DNA from: Ruegeria arenilitoris
Lineage (GTDB): Bacteria > Pseudomonadota > Alphaproteobacteria > Rhodobacterales > Rhodobacteraceae
Length of the DNA: 64,000 nucleotides
Assembly (NCBI RefSeq): GCF_013035315.1
Contig: NZ_WQHP01000003.1
Coordinates: 310,001 to 374,000 of the forward strand
Direction of reading: 5' to 3'
Shown here: piece after piece, positions 8,269 to 16,881 of the stretch
Layout of the letters: each line of letters opens with the position of its first letter
How positions within the stretch are numbered: the stretch's first letter is position 1
The notes under the pieces: generated by a model
The model's database searches: none
Told to the model about the DNA's origin: nothing
The model's input: only the letters and a program-made list of their open reading frames with translations
Made by a program: the position numbers and the translations under genes

Positions 8269-9138
8269 ATGCGTGCGGTATTCGGACTTGTCCTTATTGT
8301 AGGGGTCGCTTTGGCAGGTGGTGCCGTGTACTTGGCCCAAGATTATATCCAACAAACTCAGGCCGAGCTTGAACGGGAAAGACGCGCCACTCAAGAAGCG
8401 CTTGCCAACGTAAAGACAATTTCAACAGTTGATGTCTTTGTTGTGAATCGAGCGTTGAAGTACGGTGAACGCCTCACACAAGAGGACGTGCGATCCGTTG
8501 AATGGCCCCAGGACGCTATCCCGGAAGGCACTTTTTCGGACGCCGCGGTGTTGTTTCCAGAAGACGCCCAGGGCGATCGATTTGTTCTTAGAGCAATGGA
8601 AAAAGACGAAGCCCTTCTTGAAGTAAAAATTACCAAACCGGGCGAAGCAGCAGGTTTGACTTCGCGCTTGGGCAAAGGCATGCGCGCGTTTGCGATCAGC
8701 GTCGATGTGGCTTCTGGTGTATCGGGCTTCTTGCGCCCCGGCGACAGTGTAGATGTTTACTGGACAGGTTCCATTAACGCCGGTGGCCGAGCAGGTGAGA
8801 TTACCCGATTAATCCAAACGAATATTGAACTTATCGCGGTGGACCAGACCACTGGTTCGGACGTGACCGGAGCAACGATCGCGCGAACAGTAACAGTCGC
8901 CGCGACCCCAGAGCAAATTGCAGCTCTTGCCCAAGCTCGGAACACAGGTCGACTGTCTCTGGCATTGGTCGGATTAGCAGACGAAACAGTCGCTAGCGCG
9001 ATCGAAGTCGACCAGAGAAAATTGCTGGGAATCAAGGAAGTCGCGCCTGCGCCAGCTCCAGTCCAAGAAAGAATCTGCACCGTAAACACACGCCGCGGCG
9101 GGGAAATTGTCAAAACTCAGATACCCTGTACAAACTAA
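8269..9138 (+). CDS. cpaB: Tad pilus assembly protein CpaB (RcpC)
   Basis: CpaB (RcpC) is a periplasmic or inner-membrane-anchored protein of the Tad secretion apparatus that is thought to support the secretin. It starts with one hydrophobic segment (VFGLVLIVGVALAGGAVYLA). A SAF-like domain follows (VDVFVVNRALKYGERLTQED, about residues 58-78), then the RcpC/CpaB core (FAISVDVASGVSGFLRPGDSVDVYW). It has 289 residues. GAGGGG at 8257-8262 precedes the ATG. It has its own upstream region with an inverted repeat and a hairpin after it, so it may be a single-gene unit. Confidence 0.92.
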   Translation: MRAVFGLVLIVGVALAGGAVYLAQDYIQQTQAELERERRATQEALANVKTISTVDVFVVNRALKYGERLTQEDVRSVEWPQDAIPEGTFSDAAVLFPEDAQGDRFVLRAMEKDEALLEVKITKPGEAAGLTSRLGKGMRAFAISVDVASGVSGFLRPGDSVDVYWTGSINAGGRAGEITRLIQTNIELIAVDQTTGSDVTGATIARTVTVAATPEQIAALAQARNTGRLSLALVGLADETVASAIEVDQRKLLGIKEVAPAPAPVQERICTVNTRRGGEIVKTQIPCTN

Positions 9139-9163
9139 CGTGAAATCAAAGCCTTAACGCCCC

Positions 9164-9186
9164 AAGCCGCGCCATTTGCGCGGCTT
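9164..9186 (+). terminator. hairpin after cpaB
   Basis: AAGCCGCGC (9164-9172) and GCGCGGCTT (9178-9186) form a perfect 9-bp stem with loop CATTT. The following bases ATTTCATTT are T-rich but interrupted. It is a probable intrinsic terminator that separates cpaB from cpaC. Confidence 0.65.
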
Positions 9187-9210
9187 ATTTCATTTCAGAT
9201 GTTGCTGATT

Positions 9211-9288
9211 ACCCACATAAGGAAAATTCCAGAAACCATTGATTATTGCAATAAATTCTCAGTTCGCGCAGTGTTAACCTACATAAGG
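9211..9288 (+). repeat. pair of 12-bp direct repeats before cpaC
   Basis: ACCCACATAAGG (9211-9222) and ACCTACATAAGG (9277-9288) differ at one base and start 66 bp apart in the 143-bp region between the cpaB hairpin and the cpaC start. They could be binding sites for one regulator. No known consensus was recognised. Confidence 0.4.
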
Positions 9289-9329
9289 CATTAGACCTAA
9301 AACGAGGCGTGATCGGAGAGGCAGGTCAC

Positions 9330-10736
9330 ATGAAAATACAATCTTGGATCAGCGCGACCCTTCTGGGTTTGGCGCTTGCTATCAGCGTGGTGGGCGGTGC
9401 CGCCCATGCTGAAACACTGCGTGTTGTAAAGAACGGTACGGCGGAAACGCTAGACGTACCAATGAATCGTGCAATAGTAGTTGAAAGTGAGACACCCTTC
9501 GCGGAACTCAGCATCGCCAACGCTGGCATAGCTGACATTTCTTCACTTTCCGATCGTACAATTTATGTTTTGGGTAAGGCACCTGGTATGACCACCCTGA
9601 CGTTGTTTGACGGCGCTGGCAATTTGCTAGCTAACGTTCGCGTTCGTGTGTCACCGGATGTGTCTGAATTCAAAGAAAGACTGCGTCAGATTCTTCCGAA
9701 CGAGCCCATCGAAGTTCGAACAGCGAATGATGGTATCGTCCTGTCAGGTACGATTTCCAGTTCGGCAAAGCTTGCTCGCGCTCTCGAACTTGCCGAGCGC
9801 TATGCGCCCGAACGTGTATCGAACCTTATGTCGGTCGGCGGCGTGCAACAGGTCATGTTGAAAGTGCGCTTTGCTGAGATGAACCGGTCGGTCGCCAAAA
9901 GCCTGACCGCATCGCTTGGTTTCGGTGGCGGTGATGTGACCGGTGGTTTCAACACTTTGAACACCGCTGGTGCGCTGGCCAATGCGTTGAACAACAACAT
10001 TCCGCTCCAACAGACCAATACGGGTGCCATCCTGTTCGGCTTTGGCGCCGGTTCGACGCAGGTTCGCTTACTCCTTGAAGCCCTTGAAACTAAGGGGCTT
10101 GTTCGCACTTTGGCGGAACCAAACCTGTCGGCTCTATCCGGTCAGGAAGCCGAATTCCTAGCTGGCGGCCAGGTGCCAATTCCGGTTCCGGCAGACGACG
10201 GGAACATCGCAATCGAGTACCGCAACTTCGGTGTTCAAGTTTTGTTTACACCGCGTGTTGTCGACGGCAATTTGATCAATCTGGAACTGGGGACGTCGGT
10301 GTCCGCTATCGACCCGAACTCTGAGTTCACAATCGCTGGTAACAACGTTCCTACATTTATCTCGCGTCAAACAAAGACAACGGTTGAAATGCGGGACGGT
10401 GAAAGCTTTGCGATTGCAGGTCTGATTCGGGACGACTTTGCAGATCTAAATAGCCAAATCCCTTGGGTCGGCGACATTCCTATACTGGGGTCATTGTTCC
10501 GAAGCGCGCAGTACCAGCGTGAGCAAACTGAGCTGGTCGTCATCGTAACGGCACATCTGGTCTCGCCTACTCGTGGTGAAGCTCTGGCTCTGCCTACCGA
10601 TCGGGTTCAACCACCCAGCGAATTTGATCTGTTCATCAACGGCAGAACCGCCCGTACAACGCGTCCGGGTGCCGGTGCGGCCTCTGAAGTTGCCAAACAG
10701 GACTTCGGAAGCTCTTACGGCTACGTTCTGGATTGA
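9330..10736 (+). CDS. cpaC: Tad pilus outer-membrane secretin CpaC (RcpA)
   Basis: CpaC forms the outer-membrane channel of the Tad pilus. I start it at ATG 9330 (MKIQSWISATLLGLALAISV), which gives a signal peptide ending at AAHAE. The GTG at 9309 would add seven residues before it. GGAGAGGCAGG lies at 9315-9325. Residues about 30-100 form the pilus/secretin N-terminal domain (DVPMNRAIVVESETPFAELS). A BON-like segment follows, then the secretin domain (VRTLAEPNLSALSGQEAEFLAGGQVPIPV and FTPRVVDGNLINLELGTSVS, up to WVGDIPILGSLFRS). Length is 468 residues. The OmpA-like gene follows after 16 bp. Confidence 0.94.
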   Translation: MKIQSWISATLLGLALAISVVGGAAHAETLRVVKNGTAETLDVPMNRAIVVESETPFAELSIANAGIADISSLSDRTIYVLGKAPGMTTLTLFDGAGNLLANVRVRVSPDVSEFKERLRQILPNEPIEVRTANDGIVLSGTISSSAKLARALELAERYAPERVSNLMSVGGVQQVMLKVRFAEMNRSVAKSLTASLGFGGGDVTGGFNTLNTAGALANALNNNIPLQQTNTGAILFGFGAGSTQVRLLLEALETKGLVRTLAEPNLSALSGQEAEFLAGGQVPIPVPADDGNIAIEYRNFGVQVLFTPRVVDGNLINLELGTSVSAIDPNSEFTIAGNNVPTFISRQTKTTVEMRDGESFAIAGLIRDDFADLNSQIPWVGDIPILGSLFRSAQYQREQTELVVIVTAHLVSPTRGEALALPTDRVQPPSEFDLFINGRTARTTRPGAGAASEVAKQDFGSSYGYVLD

Positions 10737-10752
10737 TAGGAGGATAGGACCA

Positions 10753-11379
10753 ATGCAGAAGTGGATACTCACACTGAGTCTTTCGGTCGCTGTCGCCGCA
10801 TGTACACGTGAGGCCGGGTACGAAGTCGACCAAGGCGCATTTGGCAATGCGACGCTCAACAACACTCAGGTCATGAATGGCGAACTATCTTTCGCTCAGA
10901 TCCTGGGGCAGCGATTCGCGGCCGAAGTGCCAACGCAGATCAACTTTGCCTTCGACAGTGCACAGTTGGATGAAGCGGCGCGACGGATTCTATTGCGTCA
11001 GGCGGACTGGATCAAACAGTTCCCTGAGGCTCGGTTCCGTGTATACGGCCACACCGACAGAGTTGGATCGGCGTCTTACAACCAACGTCTGGGTCAAAGG
11101 CGCGCGAATGCTGCCGTTGCTTTCCTCACGCAACAGGGTATTTCGCGGTCACGATTGGAGGCTGTTGTTTCGTTCGGTAAAACACGCCCGCTAATCGACA
11201 CGAATGAGCGGGACCGTCGGAACCGCCGTACGGTGACTGAAGTTTCTGGCCTTTCTGACGGAAATAATCAGCTGTTGGATGGAAAATACGCCGAAGTGAT
11301 CTACCGCGAGTACGTCGAAAGCGCCAGACGCGAAAGCTATATCCAGCGCGATGACGTTGGCGGCGACGATAGTGAATAA
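10753..11379 (+). CDS. OmpA-family lipoprotein of the Tad locus
   Basis: The protein starts MQKWILTLSLSVAVAACTRE, a lipoprotein signal with lipobox VAAC, and AGGAGG lies at 10738-10743. The frame is open farther upstream inside cpaC, but this start fits both signals. The C-terminal half is an OmpA-like peptidoglycan-binding domain (INFAFDSAQLDEAARRIL, then VYGHTDRVGSASYNQRLGQR). It has 208 residues. Its place right after the secretin is where other Tad loci carry CpaD or TadD-type lipoproteins. It may anchor the secretin to the wall, which is an inference from position and domain. Confidence 0.85.
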   Translation: MQKWILTLSLSVAVAACTREAGYEVDQGAFGNATLNNTQVMNGELSFAQILGQRFAAEVPTQINFAFDSAQLDEAARRILLRQADWIKQFPEARFRVYGHTDRVGSASYNQRLGQRRANAAVAFLTQQGISRSRLEAVVSFGKTRPLIDTNERDRRNRRTVTEVSGLSDGNNQLLDGKYAEVIYREYVESARRESYIQRDDVGGDDSE

Positions 11380-11385
11380 TACCTA

Positions 11386-11430
11386 GGAATTGGGCGGCAT
11401 CGTCGCCCAATTCCCTACAATTGGTTCTTT
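11386..11430 (+). terminator. hairpin after the OmpA-like gene
   Basis: GGAATTGGGCG (11386-11396) and CGCCCAATTCC (11404-11414) form a perfect 11-bp stem with a 7-base loop. A TTCTTTT stretch follows about 10 bp later, farther than usual. It likely ends the cpaC unit before cpaE. Confidence 0.65.
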
Positions 11431-11578
11431 TGCGCCTAAATCTTGCCTAAGTTCCAAGCCACCTTTTCAACAATTAGGTGAAGTGCGGCCCGAATTGGTC
11501 GCGACCGGGCAACAGCAAGCTGAGCCGAGCCAAACGGGTTCGGCCAGTTCGGGCGCCCTGACGACGAGGATTGTGTTA

Positions 11579-12814
11579 ATGACAAGCGCCACGACGCAAG
11601 ATGATGGGACTGCCATTCTGGCTTGCACGATCAGTCGCGACGTCCAGAATTTCGATCTGTTGATCGAGGACATGGAAGCCATTTTGGGTGAACGCTGGGG
11701 CGACCTTGGGTTCGCAGAAGCGCTTGCGTTTTTCGGCCAACCCGAAGCTGAAACCCTTGATTTCGTTGCGCTTGCCATCGACGGCGACGATGAGGACAAC
11801 CTGTCCTTGATGGGTGAAATCATCACGCAGGCCAAGGAAAAGAAGATCAAGGTCGTGCTGATTGCTGAGGATGTCACTCCGGCGTCCCTGCACCAGCTGC
11901 TCCGCAAGGGCGCTGACGAATTTGTCCCCTATCCTCTTCCCGAAGGTGAGCTGAAAGAAGCCATCGACCGGATGAACAAACCTGAACCGGTTGCTGCGGC
12001 CCAGGTCGCCTCGGTTCCGGCGGTTCAGGGAGAATCAAAAGAAGCCGCGCTATTTGTTGTGCACGGTCTGGCCGGTGGCGTGGGGTCGACGACCCTGGCC
12101 GTGAACCTGGCCTGGGAACTCGCGACTGCGTCTGACAAAGATGCACCTTCGGTCTGTATCATCGACCTCGACCTGCAATATGGCAGCGTGTCAACATACT
12201 TGGATCTGCCCCGCCGGGAAACCGTGTTCGAGATGCTTTCGGATACGGCATCTATGGACGACGACGTATTCTCTCAAGCCCTTCAGACTTATGGGGAAAA
12301 GCTGAGCGTCCTGACCGCCCCCTCCGATATGGTGCCGCTGGATCTGATCACTCCGGAAGATATTGAAAAGGTTATCAATACCGCCCGCAGAAAGTTCGAC
12401 TATGTGATCATCGACATGCCAAAAACTCTGGTTTTGTGGTCCGAGACGGTTTTGCAAGCCGCACATGTATATTTTGCGATGATCGAGCTAGATATGCGCT
12501 CGGCTCAAAACGCGCTGAGGCTGAAACGTGCGCTACAAGCAGAAGAGCTACCGTTCAACAAGCTTCGCTTCGCGTTGAACCGGGCTCCGAAGTTCACTGA
12601 CCTGAACGGCAAAAGCCGCGTCAAGCGCATGGGCGAAAGCCTGGGCATTTCGATCGACCTGCAATTGCCCGAGGGTGGCAAACAGGTCATGCAGAGCGGC
12701 GACCATGGTTTGCCACTGGCAAAATCTGCAACCAAAAACCCGCTGCGCCGCGAAATCGCAAAACTCGCAAAGTCGCTTCACAGTTTGGGCAGCAGCGGTG
12801 CTGAGGCCGCATAG
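11579..12814 (+). CDS. cpaE: Tad pilus localisation ATPase-like protein CpaE (TadZ)
   Basis: CpaE/TadZ is a MinD/ParA-like protein that places the Tad machine at a cell pole. I start it at ATG 11579 (MTSATTQDDG), although the frame opens at 11390. That earlier part overlaps the hairpin and lacks family character. Residues about 1-135 form a receiver-like domain. The ATPase-like domain follows, with GLAGGVGSTTLAVNLAW in the P-loop position. The lysine of a true deviant Walker A (KGGxGKT) is absent, as is common in CpaE. IIDLDLQYGSV and YVIIDMP follow. Length is 411 residues. cpaF starts 24 bp downstream. Confidence 0.9.
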   Translation: MTSATTQDDGTAILACTISRDVQNFDLLIEDMEAILGERWGDLGFAEALAFFGQPEAETLDFVALAIDGDDEDNLSLMGEIITQAKEKKIKVVLIAEDVTPASLHQLLRKGADEFVPYPLPEGELKEAIDRMNKPEPVAAAQVASVPAVQGESKEAALFVVHGLAGGVGSTTLAVNLAWELATASDKDAPSVCIIDLDLQYGSVSTYLDLPRRETVFEMLSDTASMDDDVFSQALQTYGEKLSVLTAPSDMVPLDLITPEDIEKVINTARRKFDYVIIDMPKTLVLWSETVLQAAHVYFAMIELDMRSAQNALRLKRALQAEELPFNKLRFALNRAPKFTDLNGKSRVKRMGESLGISIDLQLPEGGKQVMQSGDHGLPLAKSATKNPLRREIAKLAKSLHSLGSSGAEAA

Positions 12815-12838
12815 TAAATTTTCAGAGGGGTAGTCGCC

Positions 12839-14287
12839 GTGTTTTCCAGATACAAAAAGCAGCCCGCTGCTCAACCGGTTGAAACCGCAACTGCGCCACA
12901 GGCGGCAGCACCAGCAGCTACTGCGGAAAAAAAAGCCCCAACAGCAAATGCCGTTGCGCGCCGCCCTGTTCAAAAGAAGGCTGCAGAAGTTGCGGTCTCT
13001 GACAAGGACCGCAAGCGCAAAGAGCGACTGGGCGAAATCAAGATCGAACTACACCGCGAGCTGCTGGAGAACCTAAACCTGGCAGCGCTGGAAAGCGCTG
13101 GCGAATCCGAACTGCGCGCGGAAATCAGCGCTATTGCCAGCGAAATTCTTGAGACCCGCAATATCGTTCTGAACCGCGAGGACCGCACACAGCTTAACAA
13201 AGAGCTGTACGACGAAGTGACAGGCCTAGGGCCGCTTGAGACTTTGCTGCAAGATGACAGCGTCAACGATATTTTGGTGAACGGACCTCAGCAGATCTTC
13301 ATCGAACGCTTCGGCAAGCTTGAGCTCAGCGATGTTACGTTCAAGGATGAAAAGCACCTTATGCGGATCATCGACAAAATCGTATCCGCGGTGGGGCGTC
13401 GTGTTGATGAATCTAACCCTTACGTTGACGCTCGCCTGGCCGATGGTTCGCGTTTCAACGCAATGGTGCCTCCGATTGCCGTCGACGGCTCGCTAGTTTC
13501 CATTCGTAAGTTCAAGAAAGACAAGCTGGGCATCGACGATCTTGTTAATTTCGGCGCTTTCACTGAAGAAATGGCCGCCTATCTACAGGCCGCCGTGTCC
13601 ACGCGCCTGAACATCATTGTTTCAGGTGGTACGGGTTCTGGTAAAACAACCACGTTGAACGCCCTGTCCAGCTTTATCGACGATGCCGAACGCATTCTGA
13701 CGATTGAGGATACGGCGGAACTACAACTGCAGCAGACCCATGTGGGCCGGATGGAAAGCCGCCCGCCTAACGTGGAAGGCAAAGGCGAGGTCAGCCCTCG
13801 CGACTGTCTGAAAAACGCCCTGCGTATGCGCCCCGACCGCATCATCGTCGGCGAAACGCGTGGCGCCGAGGTCATCGACATGCTGCAGGCAATGAACACC
13901 GGCCACGACGGTTCGATGACCACGATCCACGCCAACTCGGCCCGCGACGGGATCTCGCGTCTGGAAAACATGATTGCGATGGCAGGTATCGAAATGCCGA
14001 TCAAAGCTGTCCGCAGCCAAATCTCAAGCGCTGTGAACCTGATCGTCCAGGCCAGCCGATTGCAGGACGGCTCGCGCCGCATGACATCCATCACCGAAAT
14101 CACCGGGATGGAAGGTGATGTGATTTCGATGCAGGAAATCTTTAAATTCCAGCGTGTTGGCCTGACACCTGACAACAAGATCATCGGTCACTTCACTGCA
14201 ACGGGCGTTCGCAGCCACTACTCCGAACGTTTCCGTCTGTGGGGCTTTGATCTGCCTCCGTCCATTTACGAACCAACCACCGTATAA
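12839..14287 (+). CDS. cpaF: Tad pilus secretion ATPase CpaF (TadA)
   Basis: CpaF (TadA) is the cytoplasmic type II/IV secretion ATPase that powers Flp pilus assembly. The start is GTG 12839, with AGAGGGG upstream. An alanine- and lysine-rich N-terminus of about 60 residues is followed by the family core: [16 protein letters not shown], Walker [18 protein letters not shown] (about residue 262), the Asp box region [12 protein letters not shown], Walker B region [19 protein letters not shown], and the His box [12 protein letters not shown]. Length is 482 residues. It lies in a tight unit with tadB, which begins 12 bp later behind AAGGAGG. Confidence 0.97.
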   Translation: MFSRYKKQPAAQPVETATAPQAAAPAATAEKKAPTANAVARRPVQKKAAEVAVSDKDRKRKERLGEIKIELHRELLENLNLAALESAGESELRAEISAIASEILETRNIVLNREDRTQLNKELYDEVTGLGPLETLLQDDSVNDILVNGPQQIFIERFGKLELSDVTFKDEKHLMRIIDKIVSAVGRRVDESNPYVDARLADGSRFNAMVPPIAVDGSLVSIRKFKKDKLGIDDLVNFGAFTEEMAAYLQAAVSTRLNIIVSGGTGSGKTTTLNALSSFIDDAERILTIEDTAELQLQQTHVGRMESRPPNVEGKGEVSPRDCLKNALRMRPDRIIVGETRGAEVIDMLQAMNTGHDGSMTTIHANSARDGISRLENMIAMAGIEMPIKAVRSQISSAVNLIVQASRLQDGSRRMTSITEITGMEGDVISMQEIFKFQRVGLTPDNKIIGHFTATGVRSHYSERFRLWGFDLPPSIYEPTTV

Positions 14288-14299
14288 GGAGGTCCGGCC

Positions 14300-15268
14300 A
14301 TGCAACTGCCCATTGAGGCCCTTATCTATGTCGTGATCTTTGTCGCGGTACTTCTGCTGGTCGAAGGTATCTATCTCGTAGCCTTTGGCAAATCGATCAG
14401 CCTGAACAGCCGAGTAAACCGCCGTCTGGACATGCTGGACAAAGGGGTCGGACGCGAACAGGTTCTGGAACAGCTGCGCAAGGAAATGCAGCAGCATATG
14501 AAGTCGCAGAGCATCCCGCTCTATTCGCTTTTGGCCGACAAGGCGCAAAAGGCAGCAATCGCCTTCTCTCCCAAGCAACTGATCATGATTATGGCGCTAG
14601 TGTCTGGCTTCGCATACGTTGGGCTGAGCATCGGTACCGCAACGGAAACCGTACTTCGGGTCGCACTGTCAGTGGCGATCGGCGTTGGTGGAGTCTATGC
14701 TTGGGTCAACCACAAGGCCAAAAAGCGCATGGGCATGATGGAAGAGCAATTGCCCGATGCAGTCGAACTGATGGTGCGTTCGCTTCGCGTTGGTAACCCG
14801 TTTGTCTCAACGATCCAGATTGTAGCTAACGAAGTTCAAGATCCTCTCGGGACCGAATTTGGGGTCATCGCTGACGAATGTGCCTATGGACGCGACGTCG
14901 GCGAAGCCCTGAAGGATCTGGCGGAACGCCTGGATATGCAGGATCTTCGGTTCCTGTCTGTTGCTGTGGGTATCCAGCAGCAATCCGGTGGCAACCTCGC
15001 CGAAATTTTGGCTGGTCTTGCACAAGTTATTCGCGCACGTTTCCGTTTGTTCCGACGCGTGAACGCTATCACCGCCGAGGCAAAGTGGTCCGGCAAGTTC
15101 TTGTCTGGATTCCCGGTCTTCTGCTTATTATTTATTCTTGTAAACGACCCAGGATACTATGACGACGTTGTGGACCACGCTTGGTTCATACCAGCCTGTT
15201 TCTTCGTCGGAATAATGCTGTCACTGAACCTGATCGTCATGCGCGTTCTTACGAACATCAAGGTATGA
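14300..15268 (+). CDS. tadB: Tad pilus inner-membrane platform protein TadB
   Basis: TadB, together with TadC, forms the inner-membrane platform on which the CpaF ATPase acts. The 322-residue protein has an N-terminal membrane helix (IYVVIFVAVLLLVEGIYLVA), two helices near residues 95-135, the GspF-like cytoplasmic domain (LPDAVELMVRSLRVGNPF, then DLAERLDMQDLRFLSVAVGI) and two C-terminal helices. AAGGAGG precedes the ATG. It is followed by tadC after 10 bp. Confidence 0.93.
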   Translation: MQLPIEALIYVVIFVAVLLLVEGIYLVAFGKSISLNSRVNRRLDMLDKGVGREQVLEQLRKEMQQHMKSQSIPLYSLLADKAQKAAIAFSPKQLIMIMALVSGFAYVGLSIGTATETVLRVALSVAIGVGGVYAWVNHKAKKRMGMMEEQLPDAVELMVRSLRVGNPFVSTIQIVANEVQDPLGTEFGVIADECAYGRDVGEALKDLAERLDMQDLRFLSVAVGIQQQSGGNLAEILAGLAQVIRARFRLFRRVNAITAEAKWSGKFLSGFPVFCLLFILVNDPGYYDDVVDHAWFIPACFFVGIMLSLNLIVMRVLTNIKV

Positions 15269-15278
15269 GGGCTCGAGT

Positions 15279-16262
15279 ATGGAATTTCTGACCCAAATCA
15301 ACACGATCCTGACCGACAAACTGGGCCCTTTCGGACCGCTTATTGTTGTGGGCGTACTAGGACTGTTCATGGTTTTAGTGGCTTTGCCACTTATGCTGAA
15401 TCAGCCGGAAGACCCACTTAAAAAGCTTCAACGCACCAATGCAGCACCGAAAGCGGGCAAGAAAGACAAAAAGGATGCCCTGCGTCAGGGAAGTCGCAAC
15501 GAACAACTGCAAAAGTTTGCAACCTTTCTGGAGCCGCAAAACGAAGAAGAGCTATCTGCTATGGAGCTCAAACTGCGTCAGGCGGGTTACCACTCGAAGG
15601 ACGCTGTCCGCTTCTTTCACTTCGCCCAGTTTGCACTCGGAATTATTGGCGTTTTAATTGGTGTTTCTCTGGTGACTGTCTTTGTCGGCGATCAGGAGTT
15701 CACGCCAGCACAAATGGCCATTCGCGTTCTTGTGCCTGCTTGCGCAATGTACTTCTTGCCCCGTTACTGGATCACAAGACGTGTCGCTGAACGGCAAGAG
15801 GCCATTATCGCAGGCTTCCCTGATACATTGGATTTGATGCTGGTTTGCGTCGAAGCGGGTCAGTCTCTTGATCAGGCTATTGTGCGCGTGGCAGCCGAGA
15901 TGAAGGTCTCTTACCCGGACATCGCGCAAGAGTTTGAGGTTGTTGCCTACGAACTCAAAGCCGGTAAGGACCGGGACACGGTTCTGCGCGACTTTGGGAC
16001 GCGCTGCGGCGTTCAGGACGTCAGCTCTTTTGTGACCGTGATGATACAGTCCGCGACCTTTGGTACGTCAATCGCTGAAGCACTTCGGGTTTATGCCAGC
16101 GAAATGCGGGATAAACGTGTGATGCGCGCCGAAGAAGCAGCCAACAAGTTGCCAACCAAAATGACACTTGCAACAATGATGCTGACGGTGCCTCCGCTGC
16201 TGGTTATTCTTGTCGGCCCCTCGGCGAAAGGCATCGCAGACTTTGCTGCCAGTGGGGGATAG
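15279..16262 (+). CDS. tadC: Tad pilus inner-membrane platform protein TadC
   Basis: TadC is a second GspF-type platform protein. An N-terminal helix (PLIVVGVLGLFMVLVALPLML), a basic linker, two membrane helices near residues 110-160, and the GspF domain (FPDTLDLMLVCVEAGQSLDQ, then DVSSFVTVMIQSATFGTSIA) are followed by the usual EEAANKLPTKM and a C-terminal helix. Length is 327 residues. The closely spaced tadB-tadC pair is the conserved core of Tad loci. Confidence 0.93.
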   Translation: MEFLTQINTILTDKLGPFGPLIVVGVLGLFMVLVALPLMLNQPEDPLKKLQRTNAAPKAGKKDKKDALRQGSRNEQLQKFATFLEPQNEEELSAMELKLRQAGYHSKDAVRFFHFAQFALGIIGVLIGVSLVTVFVGDQEFTPAQMAIRVLVPACAMYFLPRYWITRRVAERQEAIIAGFPDTLDLMLVCVEAGQSLDQAIVRVAAEMKVSYPDIAQEFEVVAYELKAGKDRDTVLRDFGTRCGVQDVSSFVTVMIQSATFGTSIAEALRVYASEMRDKRVMRAEEAANKLPTKMTLATMMLTVPPLLVILVGPSAKGIADFAASGG

Positions 16263-16269
16263 ATTCCCG

Positions 16270-16851
16270 ATGAAATCAAGATTCGGGTGCATCCATTTTG
16301 GGATACGCCGTGCGTTACAGGCCGCCATGGTTTTTGCTGTGGTGGCCTCTTGCACGGAAACGGGCTTGTCAAACGACCTGGAACCTCCAGGCGTTGATCC
16401 CAAAGAACAAAGCGTGGACCCCGTGACCGTGGGGAACCGGTTGATGACTTCGGGCGAGTATGAACTTGCTCTGGCCGCCTTTACTCGCGCGGCTCTGGAT
16501 CAGGGGATGACCACTCAGATCCTGACATCGATGGGAACAGCAAACCTGGGCCTGAGACGTCTGGGCCAGGCCGAAGAGCTTTTGCGCCGCGCTGTAGCGA
16601 ACGAACCGGATTGGCCCGTTGCTTGGAACAATCTTGGCGTTCTATTGATGGAAAAGGGCGAATATCCTGAGGCGTCACAGATGTTTCGGCGGGCCTTCGC
16701 GCTGGACAATGGCGAAAGTGACGCAATCCTGGACAATCTGCGCTTAGCCCTCGCAAAAATGGAAAATCCTGTTAATACTGTCACGGAAAAACAAGAATAT
16801 ACACTGGAGCAGCAAGGCGACGGGCAATTTAAGCTGCGCAAGCTCCCGTAA
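16270..16851 (+). CDS. TPR lipoprotein of the Tad locus (TadD-like), first copy
   Basis: I begin the gene at ATG 16270, 7 bp after tadC, because it gives a lipoprotein signal ending VVASC near residue 30. The frame opens earlier at 16210, inside tadC. The mature protein holds two to three tetratricopeptide repeats (GEYELALAAFTRAALDQGM, LGLRRLGQAEELLRRAVA, AWNNLGVLLMEKGEYPEASQ). TadD-type TPR lipoproteins help secretin and pilus assembly in other Tad systems. Length is 193 residues. Confidence 0.83.
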   Translation: MKSRFGCIHFGIRRALQAAMVFAVVASCTETGLSNDLEPPGVDPKEQSVDPVTVGNRLMTSGEYELALAAFTRAALDQGMTTQILTSMGTANLGLRRLGQAEELLRRAVANEPDWPVAWNNLGVLLMEKGEYPEASQMFRRAFALDNGESDAILDNLRLALAKMENPVNTVTEKQEYTLEQQGDGQFKLRKLP

Positions 16852-16881
16852 AATTGGCAAGAGCAGTAAGGGACGCAAAAA

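Noticed and set aside
9309..9329. GTG 9309 as the start of cpaC
   Set aside because: The ATG at 9330 follows a GGAGAGGCAGG site and begins a clean signal peptide. The earlier start only adds seven polar residues.
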